Of a stretch of DNA of 64,000 nt, positions 7,103 to 16,502 are shown piece by piece; the stretch's first letter is position 1, and the number at the start of each line of letters is the position of its first letter. Below the pieces are notes generated by a model that was given only the letters and a program-made list of their open reading frames with translations, was not told the origin of the DNA and did not search any database. Made by a program: the position numbers and the translations under genes. The stretch comes from Octadecabacter ascidiaceicola (lineage in GTDB: Bacteria > Pseudomonadota > Alphaproteobacteria > Rhodobacterales > Rhodobacteraceae), in assembly GCF_900185015.1 (NCBI RefSeq), contig NZ_FXYD01000003.1:186001-250000 (forward strand), read 5' to 3'.

Positions 7103-9364
7103 ATGGCAAGTGTCGGAAAAATCGCTAGGCGTACGTTCCTGATCGGCTCCGCTGCGATCGCAGGGGGCGTCGCCTTTGGAACCTATATGGTCAAACGCCC
7201 GATCCCCAATCCATTGCTGGACGATCTTGCTGATGGCGAAGCTGCCATTACGCCGTTCGTGAAAATCGCGGCGGAAGGTGTCACATTGATCACGCCACGC
7301 GCCGACAAGGGACAGGGTGCGTACTCGATCCAAGCGTATCTGATCGCAGAAGAACTCGACATTGACCCAAAGGACACGATCCGCACACCAGGGCTGCCTG
7401 GCCCTGCATATTACAATGCGGCTGTCATGACAGAAGGGTCTCCGCTGCCCGCCTATGACGAAAGCGCCACCGCAGAAACTATTCGCTCTGTGCTGCGCGT
7501 TATACCAAAGCTCTTTGCGCTTCAGATGACCGGCGGCTCATCTACCGTGCCAGACATGTACGACAAACTACGCCACGCTGGCGCTGTTGCGCGTGAGACG
7601 TTGAAAGAAGCCGCTGCCATACGCACCGGTTTCGCGCGCGCGCAATTAACGACTGAAAACGGACATGTGGTTACACCGGATGGTGACAAAATCGCCTATA
7701 CGGACCTCGCGGTTGAGGCCGCAGAGATTGATCCCATCACAGATGTTGAATTGCGCGACCCAAAAGACTGGCGCTACCTTGGCAAGCCCGGCCTGACACG
7801 CATCGACATGGAACCGAAATGTACGGGCGCCGAGAAATACGGCATTGATCTAAACTTCGATGGGATGCTCTTTGCATCAATCTGTGCAAACCCCGGTATC
7901 GGGGGCGCACTTGAAAGCTTTGATGCGTCCGCCGCTGAAAGCATGCCGGGTGTTCAAAGCATCATCGAGGTCAAAGCGGGCAACGCAGGCGTCGCTGTTA
8001 TCGCCAGCAACACATGGTACGCATTTCAGGCTGTTAACGCGATTGAATGTGAATGGGGGGCGCCGGCATATCCGGCGACCAGCGCCGAAATATTTGCGAA
8101 CCTCGAAGCGGCAGTGAACAAAGAAGATAACTTCGACCATCGGCAACGTGATGAAGGCGACGTGGACGCCGCGCTAGCCGAAGGTGAGGTTTTTGAGGCG
8201 CAGTATCGCATTCCATTTTTGGCCCATGCGCCGATGGAACCGATGAATGCGATTGTTAAGGTCACTGACGAAAAGGTCGAAATATGGACTGGGACGCAAA
8301 TTCCACTCTTCATCAAAAACCGCGTCGCACAGAACCTCGGGATCGAGGCAGAGAACGTCTTTGTCTATGTGCAACCCATGGGGGGGAGTTTTGGCCATAA
8401 GCTAGAAATGACCCACGTCGAACAGGCCGCGGAAGTGGCGGCTTCGGTGAAAGGTACGCCTGTAAAATTCACATGGTCACGCGAAGAAGACATGACCCAC
8501 GATTACCCGCGGCCAGCATCCGTGATGCATGCGCGCGGTAAGATCAAAGATGGCAAGGTTGATACGTTTGACGTTTCGGTCTCCCAATCGGCGATGGCAC
8601 CAGGTTGGTTCGGCCGGCTAACCGGAATAGGAATTCCAGGACCGGACGCAACAATCACGACAGGATCATGGGATCAGCCCTTTGCAATTCCTAACTACCG
8701 CGTCACGGGCTACCGCGCCCCTGATATGGTGCCGGTATCGTCTTGGCGCTCAGTTGGTGCATCCGGCAATGGTTTCTATCATGACACGTTCCTTGATGAG
8801 CTGATCCACAAAGCGGGCGCCGACCCTATGGAAGAACGGCTGCGTCTCTGTTTGCACGAGCAATCGCGCAAAGTCCTAGAAGAAGTTGCTGAACTTTCTG
8901 GATGGGACGGGCCATCCATGGGCGAAGACAAAGGCCGCGGCGTTGCCTTTTGTCTTTCCTTTGGCGTGCCAACTGCGCAGGTGATCGAAGTGACGAACAC
9001 GGATCGCGGCATCAGAATAGACAAAGCATTTATCGTCGCGGATGTCGGTCGCGTTTTGGACCCGATGAACGCAGAGGCCCAACTAACCGGCGGCATGATC
9101 TATGCCCTCAGCCACGCGATCAATTCCGAACTAACCTACGAGAATTATGGACCGGTCCAGAACAATTACCATGCGTACGAAGGCCTTCGGCTTTATCAGA
9201 CACCCCAAATTGAGGTTAGGATTCTCGAAAACATGTCAGGCATTCGTGGTGTCGGTGAACCGGGTGTACCACCTGCGGCTCCAGCACTCGGCAACGCGAT
9301 TTTCGCGGCCACGGGCCAGCGCATTCGTGAGATGCCGTTCAACAAGCATATTGATTTCATCTGA
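7103..9364 (+). CDS. iorB: Molybdopterin-binding catalytic subunit, IorB-type, Tat-exported
   Basis: This 753-residue protein is the large subunit of a molybdenum hydroxylase. The N-terminus has a twin-arginine signal (ARRTFLIG then a hydrophobic stretch), so the complex should act in the periplasm. Cofactor motifs include MGGSFGHK and the C-terminal GVGEPGVPPAAP, whose Glu corresponds to the catalytic base of the family. IorB-type proteins oxidise N-heterocycles or aldehydes and pass electrons to cytochromes, which fits the c-type cytochrome that follows. The gene starts three bases after iorA. The name is a family label, not evidence for isoquinoline as substrate. Confidence 0.85.
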   Translation: MASVGKIARRTFLIGSAAIAGGVAFGTYMVKRPIPNPLLDDLADGEAAITPFVKIAAEGVTLITPRADKGQGAYSIQAYLIAEELDIDPKDTIRTPGLPGPAYYNAAVMTEGSPLPAYDESATAETIRSVLRVIPKLFALQMTGGSSTVPDMYDKLRHAGAVARETLKEAAAIRTGFARAQLTTENGHVVTPDGDKIAYTDLAVEAAEIDPITDVELRDPKDWRYLGKPGLTRIDMEPKCTGAEKYGIDLNFDGMLFASICANPGIGGALESFDASAAESMPGVQSIIEVKAGNAGVAVIASNTWYAFQAVNAIECEWGAPAYPATSAEIFANLEAAVNKEDNFDHRQRDEGDVDAALAEGEVFEAQYRIPFLAHAPMEPMNAIVKVTDEKVEIWTGTQIPLFIKNRVAQNLGIEAENVFVYVQPMGGSFGHKLEMTHVEQAAEVAASVKGTPVKFTWSREEDMTHDYPRPASVMHARGKIKDGKVDTFDVSVSQSAMAPGWFGRLTGIGIPGPDATITTGSWDQPFAIPNYRVTGYRAPDMVPVSSWRSVGASGNGFYHDTFLDELIHKAGADPMEERLRLCLHEQSRKVLEEVAELSGWDGPSMGEDKGRGVAFCLSFGVPTAQVIEVTNTDRGIRIDKAFIVADVGRVLDPMNAEAQLTGGMIYALSHAINSELTYENYGPVQNNYHAYEGLRLYQTPQIEVRILENMSGIRGVGEPGVPPAAPALGNAIFAATGQRIREMPFNKHIDFI

Positions 9365-9375
9365 GGAATGTCGCG

Positions 9376-9984
9376 ATGACCACCAGACTTATAGTAGCCT
9401 CGCTGACAATCGCGGCGTCAGTTGTTTTCGCCGAAGTTGAAATCTCGCCGCCAGAAAGTGCAACCCAGGCCGAAGGATTGGACGCGTGGTCTCGTATCTT
9501 TGATGTCGCAAGCCATCCCCGTTGCGCGAACTGCCACACAGGACCGTCTGATCGACCAATGTGGTCAGGCCCGACGTACGGCACGACACGCCCGCACGGG
9601 ATGAACATTCAGGCCGGCGACAGCCGTATGGGTGTTGAGTATCTACAATGCTCGACGTGCCATACGACAAAGGACACGGATTGGGACAATGCGAACCTGA
9701 TGCCACACGCCGCCCCTCGCGTTGCTATGGGCTGGGCTCTAGCCCCTGTTGAGGCCGACTGGTTCGGAAAGACAAGCGATGAAATCTGCGCCCAGCTTCG
9801 AGATCCGGACTTGAACGGCGGTCGCGACATGTTGGAAATTGCAGAACATCTGAACCATGATCTGATCCTTCATTGGGCATGGAATCCGGGCGGGGGCCGC
9901 GAACCTGCGCCCTACAGCCTGCAGGAACATGTCGATGACATCCTAATCTGGGGCGTAGCTGGAATGCCCTGCCCGGAAAGCTAA
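9376..9984 (+). CDS. Secreted di-haem c-type cytochrome partner of the IorAB-like enzyme
   Basis: This 202-residue protein has a signal peptide (first 19 residues, ending VVFA) and two haem-binding motifs, CANCH and CSTCH. The gene starts 11 bases after iorB. Molybdenum hydroxylases of this class lack a FAD subunit and commonly use a cytochrome as electron acceptor, so this is probably the periplasmic electron carrier. It resembles the small Isoquinoline-1-oxidoreductase-associated cytochromes rather than classical cytochrome c. Axial ligands beyond the two motif histidines could be any of several His or Met residues. Confidence 0.82.
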   Translation: MTTRLIVASLTIAASVVFAEVEISPPESATQAEGLDAWSRIFDVASHPRCANCHTGPSDRPMWSGPTYGTTRPHGMNIQAGDSRMGVEYLQCSTCHTTKDTDWDNANLMPHAAPRVAMGWALAPVEADWFGKTSDEICAQLRDPDLNGGRDMLEIAEHLNHDLILHWAWNPGGGREPAPYSLQEHVDDILIWGVAGMPCPES

Positions 9985-9994
9985 GGAGAACGAC

Positions 9995-10312
9995 ATGTAC
10001 GTAGGTATAGCTGGTGGCTTGCTTGTCTTCACGGGAATTTGGCATGCAACTGAATGGATCATGGACGGCCGTCGTCGCGACACTTGGGCGCTTGTTCCCT
10101 TTGGACTTCTCTACTTGGTCTTTGGGTATCTGTTGGTCACTCTCTTCGGAGGCACGACTATTCAAGTCCTCGCGCTGATTGCTGCTGCGATTGGCGGCGG
10201 TATTGCGTTTATGCGCCGGACTCACATCGAAGTGCGCAAATGGGTCATTTGGAGCATCATTGCGATCGATTTAATGATCGTCGTTGCGCTGGTGTTTGCG
10301 CTATTGGGTTAA
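9995..10312 (+). CDS. Small integral membrane protein, last gene of the iorAB operon
   Basis: This is a 105-residue protein with three to four hydrophobic segments (about 1-19, 31-50, 54-67 and 80-104) separated by short charged loops. It is not a family I recognise. It starts 10 bases after the cytochrome gene, with AAGGAG upstream, so it is part of the same operon. A membrane anchor or electron-transfer link for the periplasmic oxidase is plausible but inferred from context only. Confidence 0.75.
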   Translation: MYVGIAGGLLVFTGIWHATEWIMDGRRRDTWALVPFGLLYLVFGYLLVTLFGGTTIQVLALIAAAIGGGIAFMRRTHIEVRKWVIWSIIAIDLMIVVALVFALLG

Positions 10313-10418
10313 CTTAATCCGCAGTTCCATTCGCAAAAATACCTCCCTACAATCTGTTCCTTTGAAGGCGGGAAATGTACGGCGGTTCTCGCCCCGGGGT
10401 ATTCTGGAAGGAAACACG

Positions 10419-11693
10419 ATGAGCATTTTCGCGTCCGATCCGCGTGGTCTTCTAACCAAGCTGTTCGGCGAAGCAGTTTCCGCTGCCGACCCTATGCGGA
10501 TTGTCGCCGCCCATTTGCCGGAGCGCCCAAAGGGGCGATTGCTGATCATCGGCGCGGGCAAGGCCAGTGCGCGAATGGCAGAGGCCGTAGAAGAGCATTA
10601 TGGTCCATGTGAAGGGCTTGTGGTCACGCGCTACGGATATGAGCGACCGACGCAAGGCATTGAAATTGTTCAGGCGTCACACCCCGTACCAGACGCCGCG
10701 GGTGAGGCCGCGACACGTCGCATGTTCGATTTGGTTTCGGGTTTAGGCCCTGACGATCACGTCATCGCCCTGATTTCTGGCGGCGGCTCTGCACTGCTTT
10801 GCGCCCCCGCGGAAGGCCTAACGCTTGAAGATAAAATGGCGGTGAATACTGCGCTGCTCGCATCGGGCGCGCCGATCGGGGAAATGAATGTCGTTCGAAA
10901 ACACCTTAGTCGTGTGAAGGGCGGGCAACTCGCCGCTGCGTGCGACCCCGCACGACTTTTAACCTTGCTGATTTCTGATGTTCCTGGCGATGACCCAAGC
11001 GAAATTGCATCTGGGCCCACGGTTGGGAACACCACCACAGCACAAGACGCGCTCGCGATTATAAAGCAGCGTGGCATTGATTTACCTGCTCGTGTTGCTA
11101 ACGTCCTTGCTGGCCAAAACCATGTTGTTCCCCCTGATGATCCGCGCCTAAAAAGAGCCGAAACAAAAATTATCGCCGCGCCGTCGCTTTCACTTGGGGT
11201 GGCTGCTGCCATCGCTGAGAAAGCTGGCCTAGATGTGCGGCTACTCGGAGACGCTATCGAAGGAGAAGCGCGCGACCTTGGCCAAACCCAGGCCCGGCTT
11301 GCGATGACGCTGCAATCGGAAATGACGACGAACGACAAGCCGATCCTGCTGTTGTCCGGTGGGGAATGCACCGTCACGCGGCGTGGCGACGGCGTTGGTG
11401 GCCCGAATGCTGAGTTCGTGTTGTCGGCGGCATTGGCCCTCAATGGAAAAGCAGGCATCCATGTTCTCGCCTGCGATACCGATGGTGTCGACGGCGCCGC
11501 CGAAGTCGCAGGCGCATATGCTGGGCCGGACACCATCGCGAAGGCAGAGCTCGCTGGTGTTTCGCTTCAGGTTTCCCTCAACCGCAACGACGCGCACTCA
11601 TTCTTTGCCGCGATTGAAGGGCAAATCGTGACGGGCCCAACGCTGACGAACGTGAACGATTTCAGGGCGATTTTGGTGTTCCCTAGAAGCTAG
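10419..11693 (+). CDS. Glycerate 2-kinase / MOFRL family protein
   Basis: This 424-residue protein matches the MOFRL/DUF4147 family: N-terminal GRLLIIGAGKASARMA, the phosphate loop ISGGGSALL, then VRKHLSRVKGGQLA, and a C-terminal MOFRL domain with GGECTVT and CDTDGVDG. Members phosphorylate D-glycerate to 2-phosphoglycerate and are often labelled hydroxypyruvate reductase TtuD. A start at 10419 is supported by GGAAGG upstream; the frame is open into the preceding gene. It may supply the end step for the sugar-acid pathways elsewhere in the window. That link is inference. Confidence 0.88.
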   Translation: MSIFASDPRGLLTKLFGEAVSAADPMRIVAAHLPERPKGRLLIIGAGKASARMAEAVEEHYGPCEGLVVTRYGYERPTQGIEIVQASHPVPDAAGEAATRRMFDLVSGLGPDDHVIALISGGGSALLCAPAEGLTLEDKMAVNTALLASGAPIGEMNVVRKHLSRVKGGQLAAACDPARLLTLLISDVPGDDPSEIASGPTVGNTTTAQDALAIIKQRGIDLPARVANVLAGQNHVVPPDDPRLKRAETKIIAAPSLSLGVAAAIAEKAGLDVRLLGDAIEGEARDLGQTQARLAMTLQSEMTTNDKPILLLSGGECTVTRRGDGVGGPNAEFVLSAALALNGKAGIHVLACDTDGVDGAAEVAGAYAGPDTIAKAELAGVSLQVSLNRNDAHSFFAAIEGQIVTGPTLTNVNDFRAILVFPRS

Positions 11694-11747
11694 ACCACTG
11701 ACCTATTTCGCATATCTAAAACCGCTTAGCGGTCACCTAATCGTTCA

Positions 11748-12680
11748 TCATGGGAGCGCTAGAATTTCCGCAAGGACCGAAACCGCGAGAACGCTGCTAT
11801 CGCGCACGGAGGGGATCAGCCCTATAGGGCCGCGTATCTTTTCGATATTTTCGGCGGCCACACCCAGTTGGCTCAACTCGGCGCGCCTCGTTTCACTGGC
11901 CTGCAAGCTACCCTGACACCCGACGTAGAATGTCTGCTGATCGAGGAGTTCGCTCAGGATCGGGGCTTCCCATTCGTGGTCGTGAAAGAAGAACAACACG
12001 GCTGTTCTATCGTCCAGTGACACATATTCCGGACAGATCGAGCTTCGGATTTCATGCATGTCCCAGCCCTGAACGGGGGGTATGCCAAGTGTTTCCGCGT
12101 CGGGCGAGATCAATGCGCCATGATAGCCGAGCGATTGGACCAGCCGCGTGAATGTCGTCGCTTCAGGACCTTTCCCGAACACCACGAACCGCAGGGGCGG
12201 CGTAAGGTGCAATGTAAAGTTATCGCCAGCGATGCCTGTTTGGGAAAGCTGGTCCTGTGAGATGCGGCCGCTGTCCATCGCGATGGACAGATCAATTGGC
12301 TGCCGGTCTGTCACCACCTTGGCGATTAAGGACAGTTCGCTGGGCTGCGGCTGGGGCAACAGCAAAATCTCAAGCCCACCGCCGCAGGGCAATTGAATAT
12401 CAACATAGGGCGATCCCCGTCCATATAGAATGCGGCGCGGGGTGCTGTCGGCCCGCGTCTGTTCTGCATGCAGGGCAAGGTCAGACTCGATACAACCCGA
12501 TGACAGGCTGCCGATCCGGTTGCCATCATCCGCGAAAACCATCGACGCCCCGACCGATCGATAAGACGGCCCCTCGGTTCGAATAACTAAGGCCAACACG
12601 CCCAAGACCTCACCCACGGCCAACGCGAGTAGCGGGTCACGTGTGTCAGGTTGAGCAGAGTTGATTGCGGTCATGTGCAT
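11748..12680 (-). CDS. XdhC/CoxF-family molybdenum cofactor maturation protein
   Basis: This protein of about 310 residues has the XdhC arrangement: an N-terminal domain with GASMVF and LSSGCIESD, and a C-terminal Rossmann-like domain beginning FVVFGKGPEATTF. XdhC proteins bind and sulfurate the molybdenum cofactor before insertion into xanthine-oxidase-family enzymes. It is the last gene of the cox operon and could also serve the nearby IorB-like enzyme. The frame is open to 12722, but that position lies in the loop of a perfect hairpin, so a start at 12680 (or 12674) is more likely. Confidence 0.8.
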   Translation of the reverse strand: MHMTAINSAQPDTRDPLLALAVGEVLGVLALVIRTEGPSYRSVGASMVFADDGNRIGSLSSGCIESDLALHAEQTRADSTPRRILYGRGSPYVDIQLPCGGGLEILLLPQPQPSELSLIAKVVTDRQPIDLSIAMDSGRISQDQLSQTGIAGDNFTLHLTPPLRFVVFGKGPEATTFTRLVQSLGYHGALISPDAETLGIPPVQGWDMHEIRSSICPEYVSLDDRTAVLFFFHDHEWEAPILSELLDQQTFYVGCQGSLQASETRRAELSQLGVAAENIEKIRGPIGLIPSVRDSSVLAVSVLAEILALP

Positions 12681-12709
12681 TAGCGCTGCTTTCGCTGGGA
12701 TATGAAAGC

Positions 12710-12741
12710 GGTGTGAACGCATGTCTTCCAGCGTTCACACC
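12710..12741 (-). other. Perfect intercistronic hairpin between coxM and the xdhC-like gene
   Basis: GGTGTGAACGC (12710-12720) and GCGTTCACACC (12731-12741) form an 11-bp perfect stem with a 10-base loop, located 14 bases after the coxM stop. No T-run follows on the minus strand, so it is not a classical terminator. It could stabilise or process the upstream mRNA. Confidence 0.7.
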
Positions 12742-12754
12742 CGTTTTCTTCGGC

Positions 12755-13540
12755 CTAAGAACAAGCCTGTACAGCGCGCCGTGTTAACACGCCAACGAGA
12801 TGCGCACGGTACTCTGCTGACCCATGTAGGTCCGAGATAAGATCACCTGCATCGACCGCCAGCCCCTCAAGAGCATCGGCTGAAAAATTGGCGTTTAGGG
12901 CGGCTTCCGCCTCGCTCCAGCGGAACACGCCACCATTGGACGCCCCCGTGACGGCCACGCGCACTGTGTCGCCGAACTTGGCGACAAAGACACCGACCAA
13001 TGCGAAGCGGGAAGCAGGCTGATCGAACTTCTGATAGTTCGCCGCATCGGGGATAGGGAAGTTCACGCCGGTTACGATCTCGCCTTCCTCCAGCGCGGTT
13101 TCGAATAGATCAACGAAGTAGTCATCCGCCGAAATCTCACGCGTGTTGGTGACGACTGTCGCACCTGACCCAAGCACGCCCGCCGGGTAGCAAGCCGCCG
13201 GATCATTGTTGGCGATCGAGCCGCCAATGGTACCACGGTTACGCACCGCTGGATCGCCGATGTTGCCAGCCAATGCGGCCAGTGCGGGATAGGCAGAAGC
13301 CTCATCAGCAACTTGCCCGTGGGTCGTCGCGCCGCCAATGCTAAGCGTGCCAGAGGCGGCGTTGACGCCGACCAACTCACTTAACCCGCTGAGTTTCACC
13401 AAGGTTTCCGGTGCCGCCAGCCGTTGTTTCATTGTCGGCAATAGCGTTTGCCCGCCGCCCAGCGCCTGCGCTCCATCCGCTTTCATTGCGGTGGATGCTT
13501 CATCGACTGACGTTGGGATTACCAAATCAAAATCATACAT
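12755..13540 (-). CDS. coxM: FAD-binding medium subunit, CoxM family
   Basis: This 261-residue protein shows the FAD-binding motifs of CO-dehydrogenase-type medium subunits: AGGQTLLPTMKQR-like near residues 28-40 (here LGGGQTLLP) and TIGGSIANNDPAACYP near 104-119. It passes electrons from the [2Fe-2S] subunit to a membrane acceptor. Gene order here is S-L-M, which is typical of form II clusters, while form I CO dehydrogenases use M-S-L. It is separated from coxL by a hairpin-containing spacer, suggesting a different mRNA level. Confidence 0.88.
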   Translation of the reverse strand: MYDFDLVIPTSVDEASTAMKADGAQALGGGQTLLPTMKQRLAAPETLVKLSGLSELVGVNAASGTLSIGGATTHGQVADEASAYPALAALAGNIGDPAVRNRGTIGGSIANNDPAACYPAGVLGSGATVVTNTREISADDYFVDLFETALEEGEIVTGVNFPIPDAANYQKFDQPASRFALVGVFVAKFGDTVRVAVTGASNGGVFRWSEAEAALNANFSADALEGLAVDAGDLISDLHGSAEYRAHLVGVLTRRAVQACS

Positions 13541-13560
13541 AATTTATGTCCTTATTCTGC

Positions 13561-13593
13561 GGCGAAAGAACGGGTGTTCCCTGTTCTTTCGCC
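13561..13593 (-). other. Perfect intercistronic hairpin between coxL and coxM
   Basis: GGCGAAAGAAC (13561-13571) and GTTCTTTCGCC (13583-13593) form an 11-bp perfect stem with an 11-base loop, just after the coxL stop. No T-run follows on the coding strand. It is the second such element in this operon. Confidence 0.75.
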
Positions 13594-13602
13594 AACGAGA
13601 GA

Positions 13603-15969
13603 TCATTTGTTCATAGCCGCCCAAACGCGCGACGGAGAGACAGGCATGTCGATGTGATCGACATCATGCCCCCCACGCACCAGCGCATCGACAACGGCAT
13701 TCACAATGGTCGGAGGAGAGCCAATCGCACCCGCTTCACCGCAGCCTTTTGACCCGATTGGGTTGTGGGTGCAGCGCGTTGCGTGGCTGTGATCGACCAC
13801 CAGATTTGGCAGATCGTCGGCCCGTGGCATCGCATAATCCATAAGCGAACCGGACAGAAGCTGGCCGTTCTTGTCATAAACGCTGTTTTCCAACAGCGCC
13901 TGCCCGATACCTTGCGCCAATCCGCCTTGCACTTGGCCCGTCACGATCATCGGGTTCACGACAACCCCGAAGTCATCCAGCGCGACCATAGAACAGATGG
14001 TCACCTTTCCAGTTTCAGGATCAACCTCGACCTCGCTGGCATAGGCGCCAGACGGATAGGTGAAGTTGGCCGGATCGTAAAAGGCGGTTTCTTCTAGCCC
14101 CGGTTCAAGTTCCTCGATCGGGTAGTCGTGCGGGATGTAGGCCTTTAGCGCCACATCGCCGAAGCCAACGTTCTTGTTGGTGCCTTTGATCGAAAAGACG
14201 CCGTCGTTGAACTCGATGTTCTCCGGTTTGTCTTCGAGCATATGCGCCGCAATCGCCGTCGCTTTGACGATGATCTTTTCCGTGGCGCGGAACACCGCCG
14301 AGCCACAGACCGCAAGGCTACGAGACCCATAGGTACCCATCCCGAAGGGGATTTTCGACGTATCACCATGCACGATATCAACCGACAGTGCATCGACACC
14401 CAACATGTCCGCAACGATCTGCGGGAAGGCAGTTTCATGACCTTGGCCGTGGCTGTGCGCCCCCACCATCACGGAGATATTGCCCGTCGGGTTCACCCGA
14501 ACCGTCGCCGCGTCATAAAGGCCAACGCGCGCGCCAAGGATACCAACAAGGTTGGACGGCGCGATGCCGCAAGCCTCGATATAGGCATTAATGCCCAAGC
14601 CCCGAAGTTTGCCGTTCTTGGCGCTTTCTGCGCGGCGCGCTTCGAACCCAGCAAGGTCGGCAGTCTTTTCCAGCCCATCCATCAACGCGTCGTAATCGCC
14701 GCTATCGTATTCAAGACCCGCCGCCGAGGCGTAGGGGTATTGATCCTTCTTTATGAAGTTCTTGCGGCGGATTTCGACAGGGTCCATCCCGAGTTCACGG
14801 GCGCATTTGTCGATGACCCGTTCGAGAGAATAGGTCGCCTCTGGCCGCCCTGCGCCGCGATAGGCATCGACGGGGGCGGTGTTGGTGAACACGGCCTTCA
14901 CGTTCACATAGACGTTGGGAACCGTATAGTTCCCCGCCATCAACGTGCCATGCAAGAAGGTCGGCGTAACTGTCGCAAAGTTCGACAGATAGGCACCGAC
15001 ATTGGCCATGGTTTCTGTACGGAAGGCGATGAAGGTGCCGTCCTTTTCGGTGGCCAGTTCGATCTTGGTGACGTGATCGCGCCCATGGGCATCGGCAAGA
15101 AAAGATTCCGTGCGCGTTGCTGTCCACTTCACCGGACGACCCAGTTTCTTAGCCGCGGCAAGAACCAACGCCTCTTCGCTGTAGTGATAGATTTTCGAGC
15201 CAAACCCGCCGCCCACATCAGGGGCGAGCACGGTCAGTTTGTTTTCGGGAATACCAAGGACAAAGGCCGCGATCAGAAGCCGCGACAGGTGCGGGTTTTG
15301 CGAGGTGGTTGTCAGTTTATAATCACCCGTGCCCGGATCGTATTCGCCAATGGACGCGCGTGGCTCCAAGGCATTTGGCACAAGACGGTTGTTGACCAAT
15401 TCCAACGTAGTCACGTGTGGCGCGGCTTTAATAGCCTCGTCCGTGGCAGCGCGGTTGTCTTCGATCCAACCCCAATCAAAACAGGTGTTGGTTTCGATCT
15501 CGTCGTGAACCAGCGAACCAGAACCAGCGACAGCCGACGCCATGTCGATCACCGCATCGAGTTCTTCGATATCCGCCTCAATCGCCTCAACAGCATCCAA
15601 AGCCTGTTCCAGCGTTTCGGCCACAACAGCCGCGTAAGCATCGCCCACATGACGCACTTTGCCGTGGGCCAAGACGGGCCGCTTGGGTTCCTTCATCGGC
15701 TCGCCGTCGCGGCTCACGATGGCCCAACCGGCGGGGTTGCCGCCGACTTCGACGAAATCCTCGCCCGTGAAGGTCGCCAAAACGCCGGGCATCTCAGCGG
15801 CGGCGCTCATGTCGACACTATTGATCTTGCCGTTCGCCACTTGGCTGCGGGCGAAGGCGCAATAGGATGTGTTTTGGGGCGTGAAATCGTCTGTGTATTT
15901 CCCGCGACCCGTCAGAAACCGCGTGTCTTCGCGGCGTTTGGTTGGTGCACCAATTCCTCCGTCTGGCAT
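13603..15969 (-). CDS. coxL: Molybdopterin large subunit, form II CoxL family
   Basis: This 788-residue protein is the catalytic subunit of a CO-dehydrogenase-like molybdenum hydroxylase, with VGGGFGSK in the cofactor region and KGCGEAGAIG holding the catalytic Glu near the C-terminus. The active-site loop reads AYRGAGR (near 367), the form II signature; true form I CO dehydrogenases have AYxCSFR with the copper-binding Cys. Form II enzymes have not been shown convincingly to oxidise CO at physiological rates, and other substrates such as aldehydes or heterocycles are likely. No Tat signal is present, so it acts in the cytoplasm. Confidence 0.88.
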   Translation of the reverse strand: MPDGGIGAPTKRREDTRFLTGRGKYTDDFTPQNTSYCAFARSQVANGKINSVDMSAAAEMPGVLATFTGEDFVEVGGNPAGWAIVSRDGEPMKEPKRPVLAHGKVRHVGDAYAAVVAETLEQALDAVEAIEADIEELDAVIDMASAVAGSGSLVHDEIETNTCFDWGWIEDNRAATDEAIKAAPHVTTLELVNNRLVPNALEPRASIGEYDPGTGDYKLTTTSQNPHLSRLLIAAFVLGIPENKLTVLAPDVGGGFGSKIYHYSEEALVLAAAKKLGRPVKWTATRTESFLADAHGRDHVTKIELATEKDGTFIAFRTETMANVGAYLSNFATVTPTFLHGTLMAGNYTVPNVYVNVKAVFTNTAPVDAYRGAGRPEATYSLERVIDKCARELGMDPVEIRRKNFIKKDQYPYASAAGLEYDSGDYDALMDGLEKTADLAGFEARRAESAKNGKLRGLGINAYIEACGIAPSNLVGILGARVGLYDAATVRVNPTGNISVMVGAHSHGQGHETAFPQIVADMLGVDALSVDIVHGDTSKIPFGMGTYGSRSLAVCGSAVFRATEKIIVKATAIAAHMLEDKPENIEFNDGVFSIKGTNKNVGFGDVALKAYIPHDYPIEELEPGLEETAFYDPANFTYPSGAYASEVEVDPETGKVTICSMVALDDFGVVVNPMIVTGQVQGGLAQGIGQALLENSVYDKNGQLLSGSLMDYAMPRADDLPNLVVDHSHATRCTHNPIGSKGCGEAGAIGSPPTIVNAVVDALVRGGHDVDHIDMPVSPSRVWAAMNK

Positions 15970-15981
15970 TTGGTATCCTCC

Positions 15982-16467
<486 letters not shown>

Positions 16468-16502
16468 CTTTTCCTCCCTAGAAAATGGCTAAGATAGCAG
16501 CG

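Noticed and set aside
10757-11536. A 259-codon minus-strand frame inside the glycerate kinase gene
   Set aside because: Fully antisense to a gene with clear motifs; low-complexity Ser/Ala/Arg translation. Shadow.
11719-11731. Small hairpin ACCGC-TTA-GCGGT after the glycerate kinase gene
   Set aside because: Five-pair stem without a T-run; too weak to call a terminator.
12681-12722. Earliest possible start of the xdhC-like gene at 12722
   Set aside because: This start would lie in the loop of the perfect hairpin at 12710-12741; the ATG codons at 12680 and 12674 are better placed.
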